Shown: positions 1 to 12,639 of the stretch, one piece after another
Numbering within the stretch: the stretch's first letter is position 1
Layout: every line of letters starts with the position of its first letter
Source of the DNA: Echinometra lucunter
Taxonomy: Eukaryota; Echinodermata; Echinoidea; Camarodonta; Echinometridae
DNA: 64,000 bases
Assembly (NCBI GenBank): GCA_029962745.1
Contig: CM057169.1
Span: forward strand, 23,661,523-23,725,522
Direction: 5' to 3'
The notes under the pieces: model-generated
The model's database searches: none
What the model was told of the DNA's origin: nothing
Seen by the model: only the letters and a program-made list of their open reading frames with translations
Made by a program: the position numbers and the translations under genes

Positions 1-2341
1 ATTACCATGCATGGTGTACCATGCATGCTTGTATCATGGGTACCGTCGTAATTTTTTTTTTTTCACAAGGGAGGACTCAAATTGTCTACTGCAAACGCAG
101 TAGGTTATTGAAGAAAAAAAAACGCGCCCAGTTTTCAGTGGCCGCCTCTGCATTTCGCCTTAGATAATAATATTTGTTTGCACCTTTTTATCAAATCTAT
201 TTTTATTCTCCACTCTTCAAGGGTGACTAACGATTGCCATCCGTGAACGAATTTACACAATGAAACACTCCCAACATCCCATTCTGCTCTGCCATACTCA
301 GTTGCATTGTACATCATTATGCGTCTTGGTATTGTAATCACAGTGCGACGCACCATCAAGACCAGCAGGGGAGGCCATTGATTTTGTGGTCTTTATTTGT
401 GTCGTTGTTGAACTAGCCGAGTATCGTAATGAGGGGCTCCGTTTGAGATTGGAATGGAACTTGACAAAGACTGTTCAATTTACAATAAATCTAGATTTGA
501 ATAGATGTAGCAATTTGTGAAATGAATGCGCCGAAGCAAATGCTTTCGATTAAGATAAGAGCAAAATACATTATGGAATTTCACTCAAATTCCCGTTCCA
601 ATTTAAGTAAAGTGGTAGAGAGATAGAAGAGAAAAAAAAAGGGGGCGTGGGTAGTAGCCTAGTTATAGTGTGCGTGTGTGTAATTGGTAAGACAGATAAT
701 TATAATTATTTACGCCTTGGACAATTCAAAATATGTATTCCGCATGTTTTTGTATATATTTTTTTGTAGATTAGGGCTCTGTTGAAGACCAGTTGTTTAT
801 TTTCATTTTTGATACTGAAGAGACCACTCTGTTTAAAAAGTTAAAATAAATGAATAAAACGAATAGGTATTTCTTACCAAACAATACACGTGATGTGGGT
901 TAAAAAAAAAAAAGAAACACACACAAGCACACGTTGGTATCAATGCGCCTATAGCACGAAATTTACATGCACGATAAAAGAGCAATTAAGATAAAATGCC
1001 TTGCTCAAGGGCATAAGTGCCTTACCGGGGATCGAGCCCCCCCCCCCCCCCTTCTCGCGTCTCCAGTGAAGCGCCTTAAACCACTCGACTACGACACTTC
1101 CTTACTTGCAGAATTCGATTTGATCGCCCTAAACGATAATACTGTATGTTTTATAGTCGATTATCAAAGCTATCATCATGATCATATAAATGGTGTCACT
1201 GCGTTACGATAAGCATCCTCATCCTCATCATCAATACCTTAAAACCGTGAATCCCTTTGTACAATAGCATTACTATAGGCTGATCAGGCTCATCGAGGCA
1301 ATTAGCACCTACGTGCCAGTTATTTATCTATTTTTTTATGATAATGAAGATGATGATATTTATAATCCACTTAATGAACGCATGTGAATGCTTGGCATTC
1401 TGAACATACTGTAGACGAATTCATAAACAATAAATTCATTTTGCCGAAGCAACGAACTGTCCAGAGTTAAGTCCTTCCAATTCTATCCCAAGGACATAGT
1501 TTCTAGGCTTTTAAAGCATCATTATTGATATTTTTATCATTGATATTGTCTTTGTTGTTATTATTAGTATATCTGTTATGTTGATGATGATGATTAATAT
1601 TTTTTTATTATCAGGTATTATTATCATTATAGTTATTCTTGATATTTATATTACTCTTATTATGGTTAGGCCTATCATCACCATCATCATTTTTTTTTTC
1701 TGTAAAAAGACCTGACCCGATCTAGAAGTTGCTAAATTTCAAGTCATTTGACCCGTTGGCCACCGGAGCCGGGTGGCCCCCGTATTAAGCCTATATTGAA
1801 TGAGAAAATTCAGTAGTCAACTGGTTAATAGTATTTATTATGAAACAAAAAAACAACCCAAAACTAAAAAAACATGATACATCTCCGTAAACATGGTAAA
1901 TAAGTGATGAGAGGCAGGATGGGAGAACAGCACCATAGAATAGAATATTGGGATACATAGAACTGTAGTGCCGGAGGCGAAATGACATGAATGAGTAATT
2001 CTGGCGGTTTATCCTTTACAAATATGTTTCACATAAAGAGTTCAGATCACTTTTATGTTCCTTCTAAGCAACATGGCGATTGTTGTAGAGTTTGTATGAT
2101 ACCATGTTGTGCACACTTTGACATAAGCGGGTAGTGGAGATACATGAATGCATTTCCAAATAGGCTAAACGTGTCATAGAAATGTGTTATATGAGGAATA
2201 TTGTTTACAAGATAACCTGTTTCTTCAAATCAAAATGAATATGATCATACCATTATTTTCATGAAAAGATTAGCCGATTTCTTATTTTCCACAATTCATA
2301 TCGAAAGAGGAGAAGGTTGTACTTTACTGCTTAGGATTTAC
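1..2341. other. Gene-poor, AT-rich DNA with one SINE
   Basis: No confident gene. A minus frame at 135-359 is open for 74 codons without splice signals. A weak minus exon-like block at 714-814 lies between a TCTTCAG acceptor and a GTAAAT donor with 33 open codons; it is AT-rich and probably chance. The stretch 1540-1700 is rich in TTATTATTATC-type simple sequence. The only clear element is the SINE at 991-1100. Confidence 0.6.
991..1100 (-). mobile_element. tRNA-headed SINE fragment
   Basis: Read on the minus strand, this begins with a polymerase III A-box-like stretch (TAGTCGAGTGGTTTAAGG, serine/leucine-tRNA-like). After a poly-G run comes a B-box-like GGCTCGATCCCC. The block GGCACTTATGCCCTTGAGCA that follows resembles the body of SINEs found in many marine animals. 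It is a head fragment; no tail or target duplication was identified. The D-loop and variable arms are too degraded for a functional tRNA. Confidence 0.6.
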
Positions 2342-2467
2342 CTGTAAGTGGCTTTGCTTGCATGCATGGAGACGATGCAATTTTAAAGGTGGATGTGCGT
2401 TCTTTGCTCACGTTCGGATCTTTTAGAACTGAAAATATTAATCGCCTTCTCCGGAAATCAATTTTAT
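2342..2467 (-). CDS. Candidate internal exon, unknown product
   Basis: On the minus strand an acceptor (TGTTTATACAG) precedes 126 bases ending at a CAG|GTAAAT donor. One frame is open throughout (41 complete codons, phase 1 at both ends) and rich in Arg, Lys and Ser (DFRRRRLIF, DPNVSKERTSTF). Base composition is less AT-rich than the flanks. The pyrimidine tract is short and no partner exon of matching phase lies nearby. I recognise no domain. It could be chance. Confidence 0.25.
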
Positions 2468-3020
2468 CTGTATAAACAGTATGCATGGTATGTAGCAGAA
2501 AGTAATTATGAGCAGACACTGTGCCAACAAAGCTAGCAATGGATGTGCACGTATGTCTGTATGATTATGAAGATTTCATCGATTTCTCTCTTACCAGACA
2601 AAATAAAAATCGAAAAGCTTTTACCCAGAGCATGCCTTCGTGGTATTACTAATCATTGCTATGTTATCCCGCGCCAAGCGCGAATCTATCATAATCATCT
2701 ATTAGTATAGCATATTTAAAAAGTGTACTTTAGAGTACTAGTATCAATTTCTGAACCATGATCACTGTTTATTTCTGTTTTTAATAATGTTAGCCAAATC
2801 AGTATACGATTCAACTATTTTCACGTCCATAAGAAAAATGTATACCCTTTTCTTATAAGGAGATATTGAAAGTTTGTCGCTCCTTGTGAGGGGAGGATTC
2901 ATCCCAGTTGTGAGCAGGGGCGTCGCTAGAGGGGGGGGGGGGGTGTGTGTGTGTGGGGGGGGGGTGTGACACCCCCCCCCATTAAAAATTCTTGTCGGCA
3001 AATTCGCGATCGCTGTCGGC

Positions 3021-3025
<5 letters not shown>

Positions 3026-3065
<40 letters not shown>
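3026..3065. repeat. (GA)n microsatellite inside the hAT-like element
   Basis: About 20 uninterrupted GA dinucleotides, followed by a purine-rich stretch to about 3105. Confidence 0.95.
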
Positions 3066-3069
<4 letters not shown>

Positions 3070-3179
3070 GAGGGAAGAGGAAGGAGGGAAAAAGAAAAAA
3101 GAAAGATGAGTAAGGTGCCCAAATAGAGTCATATTCGGCTTATTTGCTTGTGCCTTTTGACGACGAAATAACACTGGTA

Positions 3180-3760
3180 ACAAGAAAGAGAGCCTATTTG
3201 TACAATATTCAGATACAAGATGGATTTGGGAAAGCAAACGAATTCGGCAAGCGAGGCCCATCATGTACTTTGATGAAGAGTTATCACCTACCATAAAAAG
3301 AGTATATATATTTTTCCTCGCTCGCTGCGCTCGCTCGTATGATATTTAGATACAGGATGGTCTTTGAAAGCAAATAAATTAGGTAAGAGAGGTGACCAAA
3401 ATATCAAAATAGATATCTTAAAGGCCCATCATGTATTTTGATGAAGAACTTTCACTTCTATCATGAAAAGGATTATATGATAAGGAGTATATAGCTTTTT
3501 TCCTCGCTCGCTGTGCTCGCTCGTATAATATTACGATTTAGGATGGTCTTTGAAAGCGAATGAATCATGTGAGAGAAGTGACCAAATATATGATTTAGAT
3601 ATCTTTAAGCCCATCATGTAGTTTGATGAAGAACTATCACTTCTACGAAAGAGAGTGTATATTTTTCCTCGCTCGCTGCGCTCGCTCGTATTATATTTAG
3701 ATAGAGAATGTTTTCGGAAAGCTAACACATTCAGCAAGTGAAGTGAACAAATATAATTTA
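3180..3760. repeat. Diverged tandem array inside the hAT-like element
   Basis: Units of about 165-186 bases repeat at least three times with a partial fourth. Each carries a GATGGTCTTTGAAAGC-like start, a CCCATCATGTA..TTGATGAAGA middle and a CCTCGCTCGCTG[CT]GCTCGCTCG end (at about 3316, 3502 and 3667). The units differ by substitutions and small indels, so the array is old relative to the terminal repeats or came in already diverged. Confidence 0.85.
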
Positions 3761-5520
3761 GAAGGAAAATATAATAGAGGCACACGATTGAACATGCCTC
3801 GTGGGCTTTATACAGTTGAATTTGTCGACGTTGGTCGTCGGCAATCGGAGGCATAATTTGTCTGCAATCTGGCCTCTACACCCCCCCCATTAAAAAAAGT
3901 CTAGCGACGCCCCTTGTTGTGAGACCAACAAAATTAAGATTTCAGTTTAAAAAAACACTTTGCAATTAAACAATATTGGCATATAAATGAAACGTGCGGA
4001 GGCACATACAGAAGATTTTATTTCAATATATATATATATATATATATTGCTTATAGGGTAATTAAGTAACCGTCAGAATTCAGTTTTGCTGAAAAAACAT
4101 TAACTCCGCAGGCAATACGATGAGACATTGATATGCAATAGAATTGATATTTTTTTGAAAAGTTAATTATTTACGATCGTGTGCATTTCTCTTATATGAA
4201 ACTACTGGAATCTATATTTTGAACGTGCTGTATCATTACAAAAGTGTCAAAGTAGATTCGACGTATGCGTAATCATTTGTATGTAGTCCCATCCATCCGT
4301 TTCCGTGTGCAGGGCATTTTGATTTTCAACAAGATTTCTTATCATTGGGCTGATTCGAAAATCTCAGTTTATACACCTTTTTTTTTTTACTACTATTAAT
4401 CAACCCTTCGCATATGCTTCGAGGCAGTTTCTTTCAAATTATAATTGTATGACCAGAACTCAGATTGTCTTTCATGATTTAAAAAAAAAAAGAAGAAATT
4501 CATTTTGTAGTCAAAAAGAAATGTAGGAAATAGCTATTTTGCTACCCGACTCGACAATTGGTCGATTTTATCAAAATTATACTTTCCAATGCATTACGGA
4601 GGAGCGGTGGAGCATCAGACAATTGTCAGAGTTGACTGTGAGGAATTTTTGAGGATGTATATTTTAGCTGTTGATATTGCTTTGGTCTTTTTAAAGCGCA
4701 TAGAGAGGGATTTTCTATATAGGCGCCACATTAAGCTCAACTTGATTATTATTATTATTATTTGACTTTGAGGGATTTTCACTATTTTCACAGGTATAGA
4801 AACAGAAACATGAAGAGGAGAACTCCCCCCCCCCCCCCGGCTCCTTCTGACTCTCTCTCTTGGGGGGGGGGGGTTGTGTGTGGGTGTGTGTGTGTGTGGT
4901 TGTATTTTCTCGCTTCTCTCTCACTCCGTCTTGTCAGAAGAATCATTCCTTTTCCCCATACTCACTCTTTGTCATAATATCTCATTATTTCCCCTCTCTC
5001 TTACTAATCTATCTCCCGTGTCTACCCTCTCCCTCCCTCCCTCCCTCCCTCCCTCTCTTATCTCACTCATTTCCTCCCTTTTCCCATATATATACATGAT
5101 ATATATGGGAGTGTCTTATTTTATGACATTAGAAATCGCTGGAGGCAATGCAGTACATGATGAAAGATAGTAGTCCTTCATATAAATCTTTGATGCCTTG
5201 TCCACCACGAATTTTCGACGATAAAAAAAGAATCGATGATTCAAACAAGGCCACACGTATGGCAGTAACAATACCAGTGTGAACCAATTATGGAAAATTT
5301 AGTTTAGCCTTCATTACGCAAATACCGTTTGCTTTGCTATTTATTGATTATCAGTTTTTAAACAATGAGCAGGCCAGTCGCTTCTCATATCCCCAGTTAT
5401 GGATTTGAATCGATGTCGTATTGTTGAACAGTTTGTATAATTATCCTTTGAATATCGAGAAAGCAGTGACCTATTAAATAAAGTGAAAACCCTGAAACCA
5501 TCCAGGACACACCATAGCAA

Positions 5521-5551
<31 letters not shown>

Positions 5552-5672
5552 AAGAAGAAGAAGAAGAAGAAGAAGAAGAAGAAGAAGAAGAAGAAGAAGA
5601 AGAAGAAGAAGAAGAAGAAGAAGAAAAAGAAGAAGAAGAAGAGGAAGAAGGAGAAGAGGAGGAAGAAGAAGA
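5521..5672. repeat. (GAA)n microsatellite
   Basis: About 50 near-perfect GAA triplets. The apparent poly-Lys, poly-Leu and poly-Phe frames over it are artefacts of the repeat. Confidence 0.98.
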
Positions 5673-5771
5673 ATGATAATAATAAAATCAATAATAATCA
5701 TCATGGATAAAAGAAACTAAATCTATACTACTGCGCAGCAAGAGCTCTTGATATGCTTGAACAAAACTGAG

Positions 5772-5923
5772 CAGGGCCCCGTTTCATAAAACTTGTTATC
5801 AGTAACAACTGCCACATTTCTATGACAAATTTACTCTCAGCCAATCATATGCAAGGATTTCAGTAGCTTATAACAGTTATTGCAATTTGTTATTGATAAC
5901 AAGTTTTATGAAGCGCGGCCCAG
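5772..5923. mobile_element. Short palindromic MITE, copy 1
   Basis: A 152-bp element with inverted ends: CAGGGCCCCGTTTCATAAAA on the left and TTTTATGAAGCGCGGCCCAG on the right, with GTTATCAGTAACAA and TTGTTATTGATAAC just inside. A second copy in the opposite orientation is at 15569-15719. I recall this family as common in sea urchins (memory, not a search). Confidence 0.85.
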
Positions 5924-8090
5924 GTATACGAAAAGAGATGTTTTTTTGTTGTTTTTTTTCTCGCACAATCACGAACTTGAATGTGCCCACACAACATGCC
6001 ACACGCCCCACGCCCACGCACAATAATGCCCGCACAAACACATTCTTCACTGATTGGATGTTAGTCTGTAAAGCAGCCCTTAAATGTTGGTTAAAATGCA
6101 TAGATAAAATGAAGTAGGCCTATTAAGTTATATTTTGCTGTAATTCATTCCTCAGTACTGTCACTATGTTGAGTAATTCAACCTCAATAAAAATGATACA
6201 TGACTTGCAAAATAGATTAAAATTAGATGTTTATTTTATTCAACAGATCTTTAGCTACATTCATTAAAACGAATTGTATGATAACTAGGCAACATTTTTC
6301 AAATGGATCATAATTTTATATGCAAATTTGTAAACGGCGCTCCATACATATAGGCATGGTACGTGTGATATTATCGAAACGTTTTGACTCATACTTTGCC
6401 AAATATTTATGTAGCGCAGATTATCTAAAAGACAACCCGGATAAAAGTCAAATGAATGATTTATTATGGTGAAATATGCAATGCTATACCATTCCACCGA
6501 GCATGCTGAGTTTCACTCAATATCCTACTAGGATTTATATCTCTCTGTGAATATTCATGAGTATTCTCAAAACATGATTGGTCAGTCCGATGCTTGCAAA
6601 GTTGAAAATAATTGCAATAGCTCCAAATAGCTTTCACGATTTCTTCCTGGGCAGCACTGCGCATGCTCTATTTACTAATTTCTTCCCGGGCAGTACCGCG
6701 CATGCTCACTACTCAGTAGCAAAAATTTGTCTCAATTCAGACGCGCAGACGATCTGCTGAGTGAGTCATAGGCCTACTCGGATTTCCCATAAACTTGCAG
6801 CCTACATGAAGCAGCGGAAGTCACCGGTTAGCCCCGATGCTCGGTCCAGCTCAGCTGGCTAACAATCGGTTTGGAATCAGTTGTTAGGAAGAGATATAAA
6901 ACAACGTTAACAAGCATTAATTTCGAAAGTATAGTGGAATTATATATTTTCGGAGGGACTTGCAATAGTGACTATTTTCTCCTCGGGGCTTCGCCCCTCG
7001 TTAAAAAATATTCATTGCCAGTCCATCCTCTGTTTCCTGTAGAGAAAACCAATGTCAAATCAAAGTTACGAGATAAACATTTTTTCTCTCAGTTTTTAAC
7101 ATTTATATAAATTTCATGCATTTCGGAATTACTCAGCGTTGATGATAATTCAAGTGATTTGGGGGGGGGGGGGGGAGGGCGGGCGGGGATGTGGTGTGAT
7201 TTAAAGTACGTAGGACCTACCGATCGCCTGAAAAAAATTGATTTAAGTAGGTGCGAAATAACCCCTTAAAAAAAAAATTACCTATAGCATTCTAGAGATT
7301 ATTGAAGGTAGTAGCCCAAATTTGCAAGTGGCACCCAATCTGCACAAAAGTTTTACTTTAGATTGCTCTAAGCCACAGAAAAAACACTCGTAAAGTTTTA
7401 GATCCCATTACATTCCCGTTTAGGATTGAGAAGGAAATATTCAACACAAATTTTCTTTTATTTTGTTTGTTATGTGAAGGCGTCTTCCTGACGCTTTAAG
7501 AGTAATACCATTCATTTTCACCGTTCTTTCGGTTCACATTTGAGCGCGCGCGCTTTGTCTGATTTACTGCGTCTTCCCGAAATCTAAAGCCGTTTTGCAA
7601 CACGACGCGAGGAAGAGGAGAACGCAGGAAGATTCCTCGTCATGGGACTCGCGTCACGTATCTAAAGCTCGCTATTGTTGTAAATTGGATAACATGATAG
7701 TTTTACATAAATGTCTGCCATTTAAAATTGAAATTGGATTATTTCTCTTCAAATTCTGAAACAATGTTGTGCAAATGTGGGCTACTACTTTTAACGGTTG
7801 AGGAGTTTAAAGATAAAGGATAACATAAGACCGTAACGTGCAGAATTGAAGGGCTGTTTGATTCCGTAAACGCATCATATAGTTCATGCACGCGCGCGCG
7901 CGCATACGCCGACTAGTCTTACCTCGCTTATCGCTTTCTGTAAATGGACAGTATATTTGAATTCGCAATATCTTTTTATAGTTCAACTATTTGACCCTTA
8001 TATTAGGACTATAGAATAGGGACATAGAAACTCTTAGAGTACAGAGTCAAATGTGTTCAGGAGATTTATTGGTACATTTTAAAGAATTAA

Positions 8091-8573
8091 AGGGGGTACC
8101 CAATGCTGAAACAATATTAGTTCATTTAAAAGAGCATGATTTTATTAGCAGAAAATCATCTGCCTGAAGTTTTTTTAAAAAGTCGTGTTGCCAAGGAAAC
8201 CCCCAAATGTGGTAAGATTTCAGGATATTTTTGACCGCTCAGCTGTGACCCAGTTTCAACTGGGTACCCACTTTGACGTCATTTTGACGTCAAAGTGGGT
8301 ACTATGTCGCGCAATTCTAGCAAAATACGCACAAGGTATAATACATATTACAGTCTAGCGCGCAGCACAACTGGAATGCGCGAAGCTGGGTACCCACTTT
8401 TACGTCATACCTCATACTCAAATTTTATGGTCAACTCTTGACGTTTTAACAGAAAATTAACCAAAATGCATGGATTTCGATTGAAAATCATCCCATTTTT
8501 AATGTTATTCTTCTCAGAATTCTTTTCTCGATCATATATATAAAAAAAAAAAAATCACCATTGTGTAATCACT
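8091..8573. mobile_element. TTAA-flanked MITE, copy 1
   Basis: The element sits between two TTAA tetranucleotides (8087-8090 and 8574-8577). Its ends are imperfect inverted repeats: AGGGGGTACCCAATG against AGTGATTACACAATG (11 of 15 match). TTAA duplication is the mark of piggyBac-type transposition. It has no coding capacity. Inside, TACCCACTTTGACGTCA faces TGACGTCAAAGTGGGTA across a short spacer. A copy about 90% identical lies at 46316-46796 in the same orientation. Confidence 0.8.
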
Positions 8574-9019
8574 TTAAAGGCATAAGTTTTCACTTGCAAT
8601 CAATCTGCTTATTTGTAATATACATACAATTACATAGAAAAAATAGAAAAAGAATATAATTAATTCAAATAAATTAATGAGTGAATGATTTTTTTTTCTC
8701 ACTAAAACATAAGTTAAAAATATAATTTTTAAAAGTGCTTTCCGAAGGGCATGAACAATTTGCATTTTAAATGCAGTTCGTGTCCACTTTTCGGCACTAT
8801 GCACTCAGATGAACTTTTTGGAAACGTAAATTAAACTTCCAAACTGGCAATATCATTTTCACCAGTTTCCATATTTCAAGACATTTTGGGGCGAGGAGGG
8901 GAGTAATTGTTTTTATGACAGTTCATAATTATAGATTCTTAATAACGAAACAAAAATTTGCTGCTTGATGAGGGGCTCATAAATCTGAGAATGAAATAAT
9001 GATAACATCAACAACAACA

Positions 9020-9021
9020 GC

Positions 9022-9089
<68 letters not shown>

Positions 9090-9150
9090 TGATGATGATA
9101 ATAACAGCTGGATTTTATTCAATTAGGATAGCCACATCACTATTAGTACT
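9020..9150 (-). repeat. (AAT)n array with SINE 3'-end fragment
   Basis: About 23 AAT triplets and a few GAT triplets abut TTTTATTCAATTAGGATAGC. The minus complement of that block matches the 3' ends of the SINEs at 31661, 32045, 44703 and 61375. It is therefore the tail end of a truncated SINE inserted on the minus strand. Confidence 0.65.
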
Positions 9151-9390
9151 GCTGTTCCTGGAAAAACGACCGTTTAGATTGCCTCAATCTAAGCTTTCAA
9201 CAACCATCCATACATCGTTCAAAAGTGCTTATGAACATTTATGTGTGTATGAGTCTGTGTTATTTTACACTATGGAAATATTTGCATGGTACATATATTC
9301 TCAAGCAAAGCAGTAAAGCAGTGCAATGTGATTTGCCTTTAAGTGATTCTTATTTCACATTTTTCACTTCAGTGAAGATTGCGTTTTGAA

Positions 9391-9760
9391 ATAATAATAA
9401 TAATAATATTCTGGATTTATATAGCACCTAATACATCTCCAAGAGAGTCTCTAAGCGCTTTACAGAAATATTATTACCCCGGTCATCGGATTCAGGCTTG
9501 CCCGCATACAATGCATGCACCTTCTCCACTCCCTAGGGAGCATTCCAGCCAGGCGCCTTTCGCAGGCGCGCACAATGCTAAACAAATCACAATGACTTTC
9601 GCATCCTACCGGTACCCACTTAACACCTGGGTGGAGAGTGGCAAATGTAGATTCATATCTTGCCAAAGGACATTAGTGCCGCGCCTGGATTTGAACTCGG
9701 ACCACGAGATCTACAGTCCGGTGACATATCCACTAGACCACGACACCTCTATGGGCTCTC
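9391..9760 (-). mobile_element. tRNA-headed SINE with (AAT)n tail
   Basis: On the minus strand it starts with a tRNA-like head: GTGGTCTAGTGGATATG (A box) and GAGTTCAAATCC (B box). It runs through a body to TAAAGCGCTTAGAGACTCTC and ends in GGTGCTATATAAATCCAG followed by ATT repeats. The 3' half (TATATAG..GCGCTTT) resembles tails shared with L2/CR1-type LINEs, whose machinery would mobilise it. The head resembles Asp/Glu tRNA. No target duplication was defined. Confidence 0.7.
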
Positions 9761-9806
9761 TTTTAGGTAATACCCAGCGCTAATCAAGATAATGGGATCG
9801 GTGAAG

Positions 9807-9854
<48 letters not shown>

Positions 9855-11007
9855 TATTTTATGGATCTGCTTGATCAATAATCGTTTTCTGAAGGAGTAA
9901 AACATAGATCGGCATTATCTGAGGGACCGAACAAAATTCCAAATACATTGCAGAACTATTGACAAGATGAACAAATTTATCAATCGTCAAATTACGTTTT
10001 TTGAAATACAACGGTGTTTTTACAAAAAATCCAAACCCTTGATAAAATAGGCTGATTCAAATAAAGATAATGAAAGGAAAACATCCATCAACAAAATCGG
10101 CAAGTATTAATAGCACTACCTTCAAATAATCACGCGATTTAGAAGTGTGATAATAGTGAGTCATAACTTCACCCGTTTGATTTCCTGACACGTTTAAGCC
10201 AATCTCCCTTTAAAAAAGAAAAGAAGATCCAATTTAGCTAATCTATGCCAGAGAAAAAAATCTGATATATCTTTCGTTTCCCTCCCTCCCCCATTTAGAC
10301 CCCTAATGTTGCCTATTTTTCTTCAGAAAAAAAAAACCCATTAAAACAACATGAAAATTCATTCGTTTGCTCTTTGTCATGTTTGTTCTTTATCTTTTGC
10401 TATTTTTTTAGAGGTAGTTTTGTGTCTGATTTTTTTTTTCGCCTGCTTGCCAGAGATTTTTTTACTTGCGCCCCCTAATGCGAGAAACTCTTGTTGCGCC
10501 TCTACAGAATGAAGGAGATTATTGAACGATGACCATGATGACCCTTGATTGAATCTCCAGCTAGCATGACTACAGAGAGGTGCAACAGGAAAGACGGTGA
10601 TAAACATAACAAAGATCTGAATATAAGCTGCTAACATCATTAACAGATTGAAAGATCTTGGTGTATATTTTATTGTTTTATGATTCTCTGCATGATCTAT
10701 AGCTAAAAGTATACTGCAGTATATGAAAAAGGTTGCCTTATTATAAAAGTCACTTTGTAGAGAGGATTAAGACATGGACATTCGATTTGAAATAATGAAT
10801 GGTGTGCGGGTTCATTCTTTTATAACACACAGACATTCACCGAACTTTAAGAGAAATGTTGCGTAACAGTGGAAATAAATGGAGTTTAAATCCTGTTTAC
10901 TAATGTCATTCACATTTATGTGCGTTTCAGAACTCTTGGTTATCAACTATGCAGATTACCTGTCATGCATCATGGCATCTGAATAGATAGAATACAGTTA
11001 GAATTCC

Positions 11008-11190
11008 TTACATTAGTTGTTGCTATGTCGGCAAGCCTCTGGCAAGGTTTTTAGATTTTAAGGGAAACTTTTGTTCAACAATATGCATATGCAGTTTGCA
11101 TACATTAGTTGTTGCTATGTCTGCAAGCCTCTGACAAGTTTCTTAGTTGTCAAGGGAAACTCTTGATCAACATACAAGCATTAGTAAACA
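11008..11190. repeat. Two-copy tandem duplication, about 92-bp period
   Basis: CATTAGTTGTTGCTATGTC starts at 11011 and 11103. Each copy is followed by GCAAGCCTCTG[GA]CAAG and AAGGGAAACT. The copies differ at several positions. Confidence 0.85.
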
Positions 11191-12335
11191 GGTCTATTGT
11201 TACAACCTTCTCGTAAAAGCTTCAGTCTGTAGTCTGTATAAGGAGGCCATCGCCAAAATAGCTTGAGACGTGAACGGAAATACTCAAAAAGGAATTTTAG
11301 GTATTTCCAACTACTGGTGACTATCGCCACAATCGTACGATTAAATTAAACAATCGTAAAACTTATTTTTTGGAATCTGAAAACGGCTGGGATACTCTTG
11401 AGCGATGTCTAGAGAACAATCATCAGCATCAGTAACTGTACAAAGGATAGCAGAATTAAAGAAAATATCAAAAGAACAATTGTTATTTAAATTTCCCTAA
11501 AACTAATTCAGCAGACAAAGCATTGTATTATCAGATATATATTTTCCAAGAAAAATATACTTCAGATTTTAGAGCAATGCGAAATCTGGACAGCCTTGAC
11601 GGTGTCTGGATCAAGGAAACTTCTTCGAAACGACCTTTCATATACACAATGTCAACTGCTTACAGCAATCCGTCTAATTATTTAATAATATATATGAATA
11701 ATATAATCGTATGTTTCTACGTGGGCTACACGTGGCCTTGCATGAACAGTAAACACTATGCCATGCCAAGATCATGAAGATACCTTCATCACGTCCATAC
11801 GATGTTTTATTCTCCCGTTCAACCAACGTGCCACCTGCACAATATAATAGGAGACTGTGTAAGCCTACATTCTAACTGAATCACAGTATATAATATGATG
11901 AGAATATAATAAAAAAATAATAGAAAGGTTTGTGTTCATCACGAATCGAATAATTCAAACCTGTAAAGTCCTCCGGTAAAGTCCTCACTACTTCACAGAA
12001 CATGAGAAACTTACGTTTCGGGAGCCGAATCATTTGCCCTATCATTGCCTACAGTAAATCAAGCAATTCATGCGCGGGAAATAACATAACATTTCTCTTT
12101 CAGAGTTGAATTCCGCATATTGATTTTTAACATGTTTTGTTTGAAATGATCAACAAGCGTCGAATATTTTAGAACTTCCTGATTTTGAGTGATCCAACAT
12201 TTTTCTCCGGCGACATTTGCTTTGTTTGCCTCAGGCTTCCTTCCGTCCAAGATAATCATAATAACAGGCTAATGGGAGGTTTAGCTGGGTTCTGTTTTGA
12301 CTTTAGGTGTAGGGTTAGGGTTAATGTTGGATACA

Positions 12336-12512
12336 GGTCCGAATTCACAAAAGATAGCTTTTTAAACAGTGGTCAAAACCATGATTTAAACTCGCGTTTT
12401 GGACTAAATTAAGCGTAGATTGGTGTACACATTACGTGTCCCCTATTTCGACAACAGGACATGAGCCCATGGAAACTTGGTTTAAAGTAAACCTATTTTG
12501 TAAATTCGGGCC
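12336..12512. mobile_element. MITE with GAATT-type inverted ends
   Basis: A 177-bp segment whose ends are inverted copies: GGTCCGAATTCACAAAAGAT on the left, complemented by CTATTTTGTAAATTCGGGCC on the right. Interior imperfect repeats (AAACAGTGGTCAAAACCATG) add further dyad symmetry. No coding capacity. Target duplication not resolved. Confidence 0.7.
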
Positions 12513-12639
12513 ATAGTTTTTTACCAGGCTTTGGGTTCGTGATTGACTACAAAGCAGAGTCATGTATCTTTAAAAATCGTTTGATTGTCTTTCGTTTAGA
12601 TATTAAACGCTTTGTCTTCAAAATGCTACGCATCATATT

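Larger units (their letters stand above)
2915..3915. mobile_element. hAT-like non-autonomous DNA transposon
   Basis: The ends are inverted copies: CAGGGGCGTCGCTAGA on the left and TCTAGCGACGCCCCTT on the right. The insertion is flanked by a perfect 8-bp direct duplication, GTTGTGAG (2907-2914 and 3916-3923). Eight-base duplications and CAGGG-type ends are typical of hAT elements. No transposase frame is present, so it would move in trans. The interior holds G and C runs, a (GA)n array and three tandem units. Exact duplications suggest fairly recent insertion. Confidence 0.85.
3916..8090. other. Gene-poor stretch with simple repeats and a palindromic MITE
   Basis: No supported exon. It contains an (AT)n run near 4030, poly-C and GT/CT-rich sequence at 4825-5060, the GAA array at 5521-5672 and the MITE at 5772-5923. 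A CpG-richer segment follows at 6600-6900, with a near-duplicate of TTTCTTCC[CT]GGGCAG and GCGCATGC motifs (NRF1-site-like), and another at 7540-7670. These CpG patches could be regulatory, but no gene start was seen beside them. Confidence 0.5.

Noticed and set aside
5341..5710. Poly-Phe, poly-Leu and poly-Lys frames
   Set aside because: Direct translation of the GAA microsatellite.
7921..7950. 15-base block between a good acceptor and GTAAGA on the minus strand
   Set aside because: Too short to judge; tiny blocks like this also occur at 40300 and 53766, as expected by chance.
10377..10640. Minus frame with signal-peptide-like start (LAAYIQIFVMFITVFPVA)
   Set aside because: It runs into A-rich simple sequence and a GCGCAAC..GGGGGCGC repeat-like block, with no donor at a sensible place.
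12305..12325. AGGGTTAGGGTTA, telomere-like
   Set aside because: Only two units; not a telomeric array.
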